From Eunapius fragilis (taxonomy: Eukaryota; Porifera; Demospongiae; Spongillida; Spongillidae), in assembly GCA_963681505.1 (NCBI GenBank), contig OY811973.1, positions 5,490,128 to 5,554,127 of the forward strand: DNA of 64,000 bases, given 5' to 3'. The notes below the pieces were generated by a model. That model saw nothing but the letters and a program-made list of their open reading frames with translations. It was not told where the DNA came from and searched no databases. Shown here piece after piece: positions 42,370 to 52,362 of this stretch (its first letter is position 1; the number at the start of each line of letters is the position of its first letter). The position numbers and the translations under genes were made by a program.

Positions 42370-43734
42370 GCACCAAACCAAAGCGTACCTAAGTTTGGAC
42401 GCTACATGGCAAAACTGCCCACACGGGCAGGTACCTTTTAATTCAAATTTAATTTAATGGCCTTGCACCAAATTATGTTCCTCCATGGTTTCCACAGCCT
42501 GCATTAATGTTGCTGCAACTGGCATCTATAGCCTTCAAACTTTCAATTGTATGCTTAGGTGTCAGTTGGCCAAGCTTGCCTGGACAGAGATTGCAAAATG
42601 TAACTTGTGGATAGGTAGACCAAGCAACCGTTGTATAAAAACTAATTTCTATGGGGGACAAAGTAAGGTCTAAGCTAGATTGAGGATATGGTACAACAAG
42701 CACTGGCATGAGGTGATCATGAGGTAACTGACACCAGGCGAGATTTTTCTGGTGTATAATTTCAGCAGCTTTGAAACTTTGGTATCGTCAAGTTTTTGTG
42801 CTCATTGGGTTATATTTCTTTCTACTAAACTTGAGGGCAGCAGACCTTCACCGGGTGGATCTAAAGTGTTTTAAGTGTTCATTGAGTAATGGCCATTTAA
42901 GAGCTCAAGTGCAGTGACAATCTCAAAGCCCAAATGCAGAGAGCAATTGAGTCTGACATCCCTGGCTGGAACTTAGACAAAACGCTGAACTGCTTACAAA
43001 AATGAGGATTCATAGATGTATTTTCATCGATGGTTCTTGACTAAGGTACAACTTTTGAAGTAGTTGCAGACAAATATAAAGGTGTCTTCTAATTGGTCAA
43101 ACCCATGGAGCAGAGCTACCAAATCAGTTGATTTGTGTGTTGAACAAAGTTATCACAAACTCATTGTCTCCGGGGGGGGGGGGGGGGGGTACTGAAAATG
43201 ATGCCAATCTGAGGACCTAAAGAAGTAAACAGATTGAACACTGTTGTTACCTTGGGATCAGCCAAACCCCATCATCCAGACACCAGCAGTTATTAAATAT
43301 TAGGACGAGACAGACTGTGATGCAATGTCCAAGTTTGGGGGTAGGAGAGTGATAAAATATCAAAGGAGCAAAAAAGATGCTTATACATCAGGGCAGTCCA
43401 GGTGACTGGTGGATGTTCCATGAAAGGATTTGACCTGCAAAGCTAATGGCATGCTGTTTAGATGGTGTTGCTTGTGTTAAGCTAGAGAAGTTCATGAACC
43501 ACTCACACATGTTCAGCTTGTGCTTGTTATTGTGTTTTGTGATAGATGGTAGGAGACATTTGAATAGCATAAATAGTCTTTTCATGGAGTTATAGAATTA
43601 TTAAAAATTACTATTCACTGTTGCACCTTATAAGAAGGTTATAACAGCTTTCTTTATAATACATAACTTCAAATGAGTGATAAAAATATGTTACCAGAAC
43701 AGAACATATACAATTTTTCATTTATGTTAACAAG
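42370..43734. other. Intergenic region between thioesterase copies B and C
   Basis: No gene is supported in this A/T-rich stretch. It contains a run of 18 G at 43172-43189. Confidence 0.5.
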
Positions 43735-44943
43735 CTATGTCCGTTGTTCCTTTCGTGAATTGTAACGTTTGAGGCCATCATCAAATCGCTTCTTCTCATC
43801 CTCCGTTTTCAAGACCAGCGGTGGGACTGGTTGGGCATGGGGACCCTTGCCAATGGACACAAACGTGAAATATGCAGTGCTTGTAACTCTCCTACTTCCC
43901 ACCTTAAGGCCCTCAGCTTCACACCTCACTTCTATCTCAATGGACTTATTGCTTGTAAACACTGGGCGAGCTGTAACAAACACCACTTCTCCATTCATAA
44001 TTGGTTCATGGAAGTTGATAGCATCAATACAAGCCGTTACAACATTAGTCCTGCAGTGACGAGTACCACACATTGCAGCGGTGGAGTCCATCATCTTCAT
44101 CAGCGTACCACCCATCAAGTGACTGGCTGTGCAGTCTGAAGGAAGAGCAACACTTGCCAAAGTTGACTGAGAGGCCAAAACAGTGTGAGGTTCATGGTCA
44201 GACGAGGGGTAGTAGCTTATCTCCATCCTGGAGTCTGCTGCATTCCCACCCACTGCAAGCCTATCAGCCTTCTGCTTCCTGTACCTCTGGAGACCCCTCT
44301 CTTGCTCCTTGGTTGAAAGTTCCAACAGTTTGGGAATGGGGACTGGGTTGAGCCCATTTGAGAGCAGTCCATCTACTACAGGAACTGCTACATACCACAG
44401 GGTAGCAGCATTGGTATGACGACGAGTTTCTGTAAGGACGTTTTCAGCCCACACATCAACAGTCACCTCCATGGAGCGTGGTGAGGTGTATGTAACAGCT
44501 GCCTGGAGCTGAGATATCTCTCCAACATACATTGGCTGAAGGAAGTCAATATGGTCAGCCCTAACCAGGACTGTGATGACAGGGTCCTTTCCTCCTCGCC
44601 CTTTATTGCAGTACCTAGTGGCAACTATATTACCAGCCTGCTCTACCATTTTCAGTATGGTGCCACCATGGACGTTGCCTAAAGGATTGGTATCATCAGG
44701 TACCATCACGCGACTCAGTTCGATGGGAACGCATGAAGGAAGAGCCGGCTGACGCTGATATAATAGTGAAGAAGAATTGTGCAACGATCTGATCCGTAGG
44801 CTTACATCCGGGCCAGTATCTATAGCGGATCTGTTCGTGTGCCATTTTTGGAAATAGAATCCAACTGACGTCCTATGTTGTGTAGAAACTGCTCTGGATG
44901 TTTGTAAGGCACATCTGATGAGGATGTTCTTGGCAGCATTCAT
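43735..44943 (-). CDS. ACOT7-like acyl-CoA thioesterase C
   Basis: This 402-residue, intronless gene has PDDTNPLGNVHGG (domain 1) and PSDCTASHLMGG (domain 2). The N-terminus (MNAAKNILIRCALQTSRAVS) looks like a mitochondrial presequence. The second domain and the linker KQKADRLAVGG are nearly identical to copy D, and the presequence is nearly identical to copy B. Confidence 0.9.
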   Translation of the reverse strand: MNAAKNILIRCALQTSRAVSTQHRTSVGFYFQKWHTNRSAIDTGPDVSLRIRSLHNSSSLLYQRQPALPSCVPIELSRVMVPDDTNPLGNVHGGTILKMVEQAGNIVATRYCNKGRGGKDPVITVLVRADHIDFLQPMYVGEISQLQAAVTYTSPRSMEVTVDVWAENVLTETRRHTNAATLWYVAVPVVDGLLSNGLNPVPIPKLLELSTKEQERGLQRYRKQKADRLAVGGNAADSRMEISYYPSSDHEPHTVLASQSTLASVALPSDCTASHLMGGTLMKMMDSTAAMCGTRHCRTNVVTACIDAINFHEPIMNGEVVFVTARPVFTSNKSIEIEVRCEAEGLKVGSRRVTSTAYFTFVSIGKGPHAQPVPPLVLKTEDEKKRFDDGLKRYNSRKEQRT

Positions 44944-45538
44944 GCTGTATACGCTTCGACAGATGGATCCGTATTATAGGAATTGGGAACACCCCCTATT
45001 AAGTAACAATGAATATTAGATAACTAGATGGGACGTAACCACGGACATTGAAGATACAGTAGCCTATCGTCACCAGGACCTTGGTCTCAATGAAGGAGGG
45101 TGGGCGGTACTGACGTTTTCTATGCAATGGTGTTATTTTACTGTATTTTATTTTGCGGTCTCTCTTCAGTAAACACTCAGCCCGACTCAGGCGGGTATGT
45201 GTAAAGAAGATAAAAGTTTTCTTATAATAGGGCCATTTACTACAGCATCTTGCGTTTTATTGCTTTGATTATATTTTCCATATCATAGGCATGCGTTAAT
45301 GCCCCAAAGGAAGCTTCATTAAAACTATGCGCCACGTTAAATTCTTCGAAACAGTAAAAACATTATAAGGTATTGCTGTACAATCATATCCATACTGTGG
45401 GAAACCTGGATGCATCCTAGATAGTTGTGTACATATGTACACGTATGTCATAACTATTGCCCTTCAGAAGGTGATAGCAGTAATATCAATGAATATGTTA
45501 ATAGAACAGAACATTTACAATTTGTCCTCCATGTTAGT

Positions 45539-46519
45539 CTATTTCCGTTGTTCCTTTCGTGAATTGTAGCGTTTGAGGCCATCATCAAATCGCTTCTTCT
45601 CATCCTCCGTTTTCAAAACCAGTGGTGGGACTGGTTGAGCATGACGGTCCTTGCCAATGGACACAAACGTGAAATATGCAGTGCTCGCAACTCTCCTACT
45701 TCCCACCTTAAGGCCCTCAGCTTCACACCTCACTTCTATCTCAATGGACTTATTGCTTGTAAACACTGGGCGAGCTGTAACAAACACCACTTCTCCATTC
45801 ATAATTGGTTCATGGAAGTTGATAGCATCAATACAAGCCGTTACAACATTAGTCCTGCAGTGACGAATAGCACACATGCCAGCGGTGGAGTCCATCATCT
45901 TCATTAGCGTACCACCCATCAAGTGACTGGCTATGCAGTCTGAAGGGAGAACGACACTTGCCAAAGTCGACTGAGAGGCCAAAACAGTGTGAGGTTCATG
46001 GTCAGACGAGGGGTAGTAGCTTATCTCCATCCTGGAGTCTGCTGCATTCCCACCCACTGCAAGCCTATCAGCCTTCTGCTTCCTGTACCTCTGAAGACCC
46101 CTCTCTTGCTCCTCGGCTGAAAGTCCTGACAGTTGGGTGATGGGGACTGGGTTGAGCCCATTGGAGGGCAGTCCTGCACTGAGGTCTACAGGAACTGCTA
46201 CATACCACAGGGTAGCAGTGTTGGTATGGCGACGAATTCCTGTGAGGACGTTTTCGGCCCACACATCAACAGTTACCTCCATGGAGCGTGGTGAGGTGTA
46301 TGTAACAGCTGCCTGGAGCTGAGATATCTCTCCAACATACATTGGCTGAAGAAAGTCAATATGGTCAGCCCTAACAAGGACTGTGATGACTGGGTCATTT
46401 CCTCCTCTATCCTTATTGCAGTACCTAGTGGCAACTATATTACCAGCCTGCTCTACCATTTTCAGTATGGTGCCACCATGAACGTTGCCGGAAGGGTTGG
46501 TATCATCAGGTAACATCAT
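45539..46519 (-). CDS. ACOT7-like acyl-CoA thioesterase D, N-terminus altered
   Basis: From the first in-frame ATG the protein has 326 residues. It begins inside domain 1 (MMLPDDTNPSGNVHGG), so it lacks the presequence and first strand seen in copies B and C. Homology to the others continues upstream without an ATG to about 46570 (QRLPALPSS) and the frame is open to about 46650, where TTTTGTAG could be a splice acceptor. A different upstream exon is therefore likely, possibly near 46793-47032, but no in-phase join was found. Both catalytic motifs are kept. Confidence 0.8.
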   Translation of the reverse strand: MMLPDDTNPSGNVHGGTILKMVEQAGNIVATRYCNKDRGGNDPVITVLVRADHIDFLQPMYVGEISQLQAAVTYTSPRSMEVTVDVWAENVLTGIRRHTNTATLWYVAVPVDLSAGLPSNGLNPVPITQLSGLSAEEQERGLQRYRKQKADRLAVGGNAADSRMEISYYPSSDHEPHTVLASQSTLASVVLPSDCIASHLMGGTLMKMMDSTAGMCAIRHCRTNVVTACIDAINFHEPIMNGEVVFVTARPVFTSNKSIEIEVRCEAEGLKVGSRRVASTAYFTFVSIGKDRHAQPVPPLVLKTEDEKKRFDDGLKRYNSRKEQRK

Positions 46520-46723
46520 GCGACTCAGCTCGATGGGAACAGATGATGGAAGAGCTGGTAGACGTTGAGATGGGGATGTAGATCTGTTTTGGTTACCTAC
46601 GAAGGAACGATATTTCGTGATTGTGCGAGACCATAGATTAATAACCTACAAAATCTATGGTGAGACAAATGTATAATTCAACCAACCGTACTTGTGACAT
46701 TCACATTGCTGTGAAGGACCTTT

Positions 46724-47032
46724 TTAAATAAAGGACCGCGGCACCCGGCATATGAACTTAACTAAGCATTCCCGCACTTTCCAAAAAAACGTACCTTTAT
46801 CGTTCAGCTCTTCCCGTTTAGAAGCAAAAGAAAGTGACGCAGTAGTTACGATTGTCGGTTTTAGAGAATTCTTGTAAATGGCTTGGTACCATCTTCTCCA
46901 TCCATTCGGTCCAGCGGATCTACCATGACTGTATGATCTCGTACATAACACAAGGGACAAGTTCTGTGACCCTTTAAAGACCGTCCGTACAAAGCTTCCG
47001 CTCAACATTACTAGTTGGGCGTGGCCATTCAC
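46724..47032 (-). CDS. Hypothetical protein or first exon
   Basis: This 102-codon frame begins with a basic, hydroxyl-rich N-terminus (MLSGSFVRTVFKGSQN lies within it) that would suit a mitochondrial presequence. GTACGT after NDK at about 46792 could be a splice donor. It may be an exon upstream of thioesterase copy D or a separate small gene. No family is recognised. It starts 47 bp from GATAD1 on the other strand. Confidence 0.3.
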   Translation of the reverse strand: MNGHAQLVMLSGSFVRTVFKGSQNLSLVLCTRSYSHGRSAGPNGWRRWYQAIYKNSLKPTIVTTASLSFASKREELNDKGTFFWKVRECLVKFICRVPRSFI

Positions 47033-47079
47033 AGAAATATGATGGGCGGAGTTTGCATATAATTATAACATATTATAAC

Positions 47080-49066
47080 ATGTCAGACCCTATCGGGTGT
47101 GTAAAATGTAAAGCAGTGTCTAGTATAGTGTGGCACAGGGGAGAAGACGGCGGTGTTGTGTGTCATAGCTGCCAGCCCTCGGATGCCGAGAAATGTAATT
47201 CGGAAACGTCTTCGCAGCTAAGCGGCCACTGTCAGGGCACGGGCGGTGGCAACAAGGGAAAACCTAAAGAGAAGGCTTCCAAGGCCAAGCAAGGGAAGGG
47301 AAGCAATAAGAATGGAGGTGGAATGCAACAGCAGGGCTCGGCACGGGCCCAGCAAAAGGGCAGACGGACACTTGTAAAACAAAAACCTGTTAGAGCCTCT
47401 AAGGACGAAAATTCAACTTGTAGTGTGGTTACAAGTGACAGCATTACGTACAAGGTACACCTTTTGACGTTGTCTGAGGAGTCATTATGCCTTGAAACTC
47501 TTTATCTGTAAAGGGAAAGTATTTTATTTTTTACTTCCTGTTCTTAGCCATAATGTGATGCTATATTACCACCACATATGAAACGAGCAGTTCAGAGTGA
47601 GCAATTTGACAAGCAATTGAATTTTCATAGTGAGAAGTAGAGCAAGCAAATGATATAAGCAGTGGATAAGTAGTGTGTGGTTAAACCAATAACAAATGAT
47701 CTGCAATTGATCAACACTGTCCCTGATCTGATCTAGCTTATAACTTTTACAAGTCATTTTTCTTTCTATCGAAGGACTGCAGGGGCTATAATGATGTGAA
47801 ACAACATTTACCAAACATGGAGTTGCATAACTTACCCACTAGTTACAATCATGCACCATTGTCATACACATACATGTACTCTGTTAGAATCAACCCCTTG
47901 ACTTTTGTCCTGATAGTTAAATGGCATTTTAACTATTGTGTTGTAATCTTTGCATAATCTTTAAGGTGCACCTACCTGCTACCATGGTTTTTTTTTTCCT
48001 GTTTGGCTAATTTGTATATTCTATATTGTGGTTACCTGACAAATGCACATTGGATTTGCAGGGTATTGCATATGAGATTGGCGATGTGGTATCAATCCTG
48101 GACAGAGGTGGAGGCATATACTTCGCTCTAATCAGAGGTTTCCTTCAGAATTGGTATGCAGAGAAGTTTGCTGTGCTAACATGGCTCATACCCACCCGTC
48201 CCAATCCAAAGTCATTTGATCCATCGAGATTTGTTCTGGGTGAGTTTTAAAAAAAAATTTAAAAAGGGGTTAGCTAACATCTTGCTATTATGTTGCTTTT
48301 ATTTTTTTTCCCCATATAATGCTGTGTGTTTCATAGTAACGTTCTTTACAGATTACGTGAAAAAAGGGACTTCAACTTGTTATTGTTAATCCTAATAAGA
48401 GATACCTAATTGGTCTTTCCATCATAAAGTTACAGTGACTGAAATTTTTAATTTTAATTGTATACATTGGCAAATATTGCATTAGTGTTCTTTTTGCTGC
48501 AACAATTCATCCACACCCTGTGGCAGTTATGATCAGGACATGGTTTAAAAAATTCATGTCTGAACTGTGTTTTAATTATGTTTATAAACTTGACGTTAAC
48601 AATTTTGGTAACCCAAGGACATTTGGTAATCACGGCATTAAATGTTTTGTGGACACAATTGTCCATCCATATCCTTCCTGATTTGTGCTCTCAAGAGAAT
48701 CATTTATGCATAGTTTACTACTGTAATAGATAGTTATTCTCTTAGATTTTAGATATTACATCTTATTTAGTAGAGAAGCTAAGTAGTTTATATGTTTCAA
48801 GTGTGAGGAACAGAATGATCCTTTGTAGCTTATTAAATAGTGAACTATTGTTATTTTGTTGTATTAAATAGAATGACCTAAAATGTGTTTTTATACTGTA
48901 TACAACTTATTCAGGCCCAGAAGAGGATAACCCATGGTCTTTGGAATACCTGGACTTTGTATGCCACTCCCCACAATCAAGACATTTTCAAGCATCCTTT
49001 CTTCACGATTTGGAACAGGCAGAACTGTGGAGCAACAGGCAGCAGTTTACTGGACGGGCAAGATAG
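47080..49066 (+). CDS. GATAD1: GATA zinc-finger domain-containing protein 1
   Basis: Three exons (47080-47454, 48062-48239, 48915-49066) join to 234 residues; the human protein has 269. The N-terminal GATA-type finger is CVKC, then 17-18 residues, then CHSC (residues 7-31). A glycine/lysine/glutamine-rich linker follows. The conserved domain has YEIGDVVSILDRGGGIYF, ALIRGFLQNWYAEK and LTWLIPTRPNPKSFDPSRF. The last exon has EDNPWSLEYLDFVCHSP. GATAD1 is a nuclear chromatin protein associated with H3K4me3-reading complexes. The C-terminal tail is shorter than in vertebrates. It converges on the ESD gene, with 111 bp between stop codons. Confidence 0.92.
48400..48475. repeat. Short copy of the MITE core
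   Basis: CTTTCCATCATAAAGTTACAG and the following AATTTTTAATTTTAATTGTA resemble the cores of the elements at 25696-25949 and 38533-38763. It lies in GATAD1 intron 2. Confidence 0.5.
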
Positions 49067-49177
49067 AACTGAGAACTAGGCAATTAGCACGTATATAAAG
49101 TATTGCCATTTTCCTTTCTTGCAAAATCATTGGTGTTAAGTACAACATGCCTCAGTGCCACACATGCGCTTAAAATG

Positions 49178-50038
49178 TTATTTTGGCTGTTTGAAAGCTT
49201 CCGCATGCATCTTGATGTGGTCTCCAATGAAGGAGCTCACAAAGAAATATCCATGGTCGTAGCCTTCATGCATCCGCAGAACCACAGGAATCTTACGACT
49301 CTGGCAAGCCTGAATGAAATTTTCAGGGAACAGTTGAGAGGCAAGGTACTCGTCATCTTTGCCCTGGTCAATCAGAATGTAATCAGAAAATGGTGGACCA
49401 GTGTAAGATTTAGCAAGCTCTGTGGCATCGTACAGCTTCCATAGCTCTTTATCTGTGCCTAAGTAGCCTGAGAATGCTTTCTGACCCCATGGACTGTTAA
49501 TGGGATTGCAGATAGGGGCCAAAGCTGAAACCGATTTGTACATGCCAGGGTTCTTAAGAGCACATATTAGTGCTCCGTGTCCTCCCATGCTGTGGCCAAA
49601 TATTCCCTGCTGATCAGATAATACAGGAAAATTTGCATTGATAACCGATGGAAGCTCTTTGGTGATGTAAGAGTACATGTTGTAGTTCGTTTTCCACTTA
49701 TCCTCGGTAGCATCGACATAAAATCCTGCGCCGACTCCAAAGTCATAAGAGTCTCTGTCTCCCTCAATGTTGCAACCCCTCGGGCTGGTGTCCGGGGTTA
49801 CGATTATCACACCGTGTTCTGCAGCATATCTTTGCGCCCCGCTTTTAACTATGAAGTTTTGCTCGTTGCACGTGAGCCCAGAAAGCCAATATAAAACGGG
49901 AACTTTGCTATGCTCTGCTTGCGGCGGGAGGTAGATAGCGAATTTCATAGCACATTTCGTAATGTCGCTTTTGTGTTCATAGATCTTTTGAAATCCGCCG
50001 AAAGATTTACTGTACGAATCTAACTTGACATCGGCCAT
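49178..50038 (-). CDS. ESD: S-formylglutathione hydrolase (esterase D)
   Basis: The start is placed at [15 protein letters not shown] (50038), giving 286 residues; the human enzyme has 282. An open extension of 33 codons upstream is not conserved in the family. The enzyme hydrolyses S-formylglutathione to glutathione and formate in the cytosol, the last step of formaldehyde detoxification. The alpha/beta-hydrolase nucleophile elbow is GHSMGG. The acid lies in DQGKDDEYL and the histidine in [19 protein letters not shown] forms the oxyanion region. The gene has no intron. It is divergent from RPLP0. Confidence 0.95.
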   Translation of the reverse strand: MADVKLDSYSKSFGGFQKIYEHKSDITKCAMKFAIYLPPQAEHSKVPVLYWLSGLTCNEQNFIVKSGAQRYAAEHGVIIVTPDTSPRGCNIEGDRDSYDFGVGAGFYVDATEDKWKTNYNMYSYITKELPSVINANFPVLSDQQGIFGHSMGGHGALICALKNPGMYKSVSALAPICNPINSPWGQKAFSGYLGTDKELWKLYDATELAKSYTGPPFSDYILIDQGKDDEYLASQLFPENFIQACQSRKIPVVLRMHEGYDHGYFFVSSFIGDHIKMHAEAFKQPK

Positions 50039-50240
50039 GTTTACCAAAATTGTCTTGTTTCCACGCATGCGCCTTGAAGAATAAAACGTTACAACGCACG
50101 TGGTTTGTTCCTTTTTTGAGCATTCAAGCTCTTCCACTTGGTTACAGTAAGTAGAGAAATTTCCACATGAACTATGTGACTACTTATGTACACGGCAGGA
50201 TCTTTAAACCTCTTGAGGCAATCCTTGACCTACAAAGAAG
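50039..50240. promoter_or_regulatory. Divergent promoter between ESD and RPLP0
   Basis: About 200 bp separate the start codons. CGCATGCGC lies at 50064-50072, the third divergent promoter in the window with this palindrome. Confidence 0.6.
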
Positions 50241-51933
50241 ATGGGCAGGGAAGACCGACCGACGTGGAAATCCAACTACTTCGTAAAACTGCTGGTATGT
50301 CACTTGAGTGTCAGTTTCTAGAAAGAATCCATTAACTCCTGCACCCTCAGGCATTATTTGACGAGTATTCAAAAGTATTCGTCGTAGGTGCGGACAATGT
50401 TGGGTCCAAACAAATGCAGCAGATCAGAGTAGCACTTCGCGGCAAAGGAGGTACACAACCACGATTGCTGTAATAGCACGGTAAGATAAATCAGATTGCG
50501 TTAACTTCCAGTAATTCTGATGGGGAAAAACACGACCATCCGGAAAGCCATCCGTGGTCAGCTGGACAAGAACCCTGGTTTGGAGAAGCTGCTTCCCTAC
50601 GTCAAAGGCAACATGGGCTTCGTTTTCACCAACGCGGACTTGGCTAGTATCCGTGACATCATCCAGGCCAACAAGGTGATTTTCCCCCGTCAATACTTGA
50701 CGTTTATTATAAGGATACATGTGATGAAAACGTGGGTGTCTATCGCATTGCTGATATTTTCAGTGCTGACATTTACCACGCTGCCTTCCTACTGATGTAT
50801 CTACTTACTATGGTGCATACAAATAAATGTATAGTTAGATGTGTTTCAATCAAGCTGCACATTTACTACAGGTGGAAGCACCTGCCAAAGCTGGTGCTAT
50901 TGCTCCAGTTGATGTAATTGTACCAGCTCAAAACACTGGACTTGGTCCAGAGAAAACATCATTCTTCCAAGCTCTGTCAATTGCTACCAAAATCGCTAGG
51001 GGTACTATTGAAATACTGGTAGGTTTTACTATGAACCACTATTTGCAGTAGGTATGTACAATTAATCATTTTTACAAATTAGAGTGATGTGCACCTGATC
51101 AAGAAAAATGAAAAAGTTGGAGCATCAGAGGCTACCTTGCTTCAGATGTTGAAAATCTATCCCTTCTCTTATGGCCTAAAGGTATTGCAAGGCAAGTGTG
51201 TATTGCAGCAGTCAGATTATTCCCTTCACTGTGTGTTCCAATTACACACAATAGTTTATGACAGTGGAACTGTGTTTCTTCCATCTGTTCTGGACATTAC
51301 CAATGATGACCTCCTGACAAAGTTCCTCCAGGTATAGCATTATTATACAGATTGTGACTTTATTTATACATTCCTCCCATCCTTCAGGGTGTCACAAATG
51401 TGGCTGCAGTTTCTCTTCAAATCGGATATCCAACTGTTGCATCTGTGCCCCATTCAATCGTCAATGGATTTAAGGTTTGTTTTGCTTTAATTACGTAGAA
51501 GTTGCTGTGATGAACAATGTGGGATGTACATCATCACTGATATATGTGCTGACCCCCCACTGCCTTCCTTCTGATGCAACTGTTGTGTAATCTAAATGTG
51601 ATATTAACTTTAGAAGTCACTAACATAACCTTTTTTTTCTTTTCAGAATGTTCTTGCAGTTGCTGTTGCCACCAACATTACATTCAAGCAAGCTGAACAG
51701 GTGAGCACTTTTGCTGATTACCACATCTTCATCTGACTTGTCTTTACTAGGCCAAGGCATATGTAGCTAATCCAGATGCATTCAAGGCAGCTGCTGTTCA
51801 AGCTGCCCCTGCACCAGCTGCTGCAGCAGCCAAAGGAAAGGATGCACCAAAGAAGGAGGAGAAGAAACCAGAGAAGGCACCAGAGCCTGAGCCAGAGTCT
51901 GACGAAGACATGGGATTGGGGCTTTTTGATTAA
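50241..51933 (+). CDS. RPLP0: 60S acidic ribosomal protein P0
   Basis: Nine exons (50241-50294, 50351-50450, 50512-50675, 50872-51018, 51083-51191, 51255-51331, 51388-51474, 51647-51700, 51751-51933) give 324 residues, close to the human 317. P0 forms the base of the ribosomal stalk with P1/P2 and activates translation GTPases. It starts [18 protein letters not shown]. It contains [19 protein letters not shown] and [15 protein letters not shown], and ends with an alanine-rich hinge and the signature [11 protein letters not shown]. Intron 5 uses a GC donor (GCAAGT at 51192), required to keep LQVYDSG in frame. Confidence 0.98.
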
Positions 51934-52362
51934 ACGTTTCAAAAATTGTAATTGCCATATGGTGTCATCCTTAAAAATACTGTTTAAAAATTACGTTTTA
52001 TGACGGTAATGAATGACAAATGGATACACTACATGTCAAACAGATGGGAAGGGTGGTAGGTGGTCAAGGGTAAAGCTGATATGGTTCATACTGGATTTAG
52101 CCAGATGTCTTTTTTTATCTAGAAAAATAGTATACGATGTCATTATTGTAAACATCAGTTGTCCCTTTGGCTTCAAACAGATGTGCAATTCCACTGTGGA
52201 CAATACAAAAAAAAAATACACAAACAAAAAAAAAAATGTATCCTAAGAAAAACAAAAACTCAACTAGGTCTTAACATCGCAATTACATAGGTGTTTCTGA
52301 GATGGGATGCTATATCTAAAAAATAAATGATGTCAAAAGTTAAAAACCTCTTTTAAAGAAGA
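51934..52362. other. Convergent 3' region of RPLP0 and KICS2
   Basis: The region is A/T-rich and includes two A-runs near 52208-52235. No gene is supported. Confidence 0.6.

Noticed and set aside
49039-50137. Longer 319-codon start for the esterase D gene at 50137
   Set aside because: The extra 33 residues are absent from the family and the internal [15 protein letters not shown] start matches the usual N-terminus.
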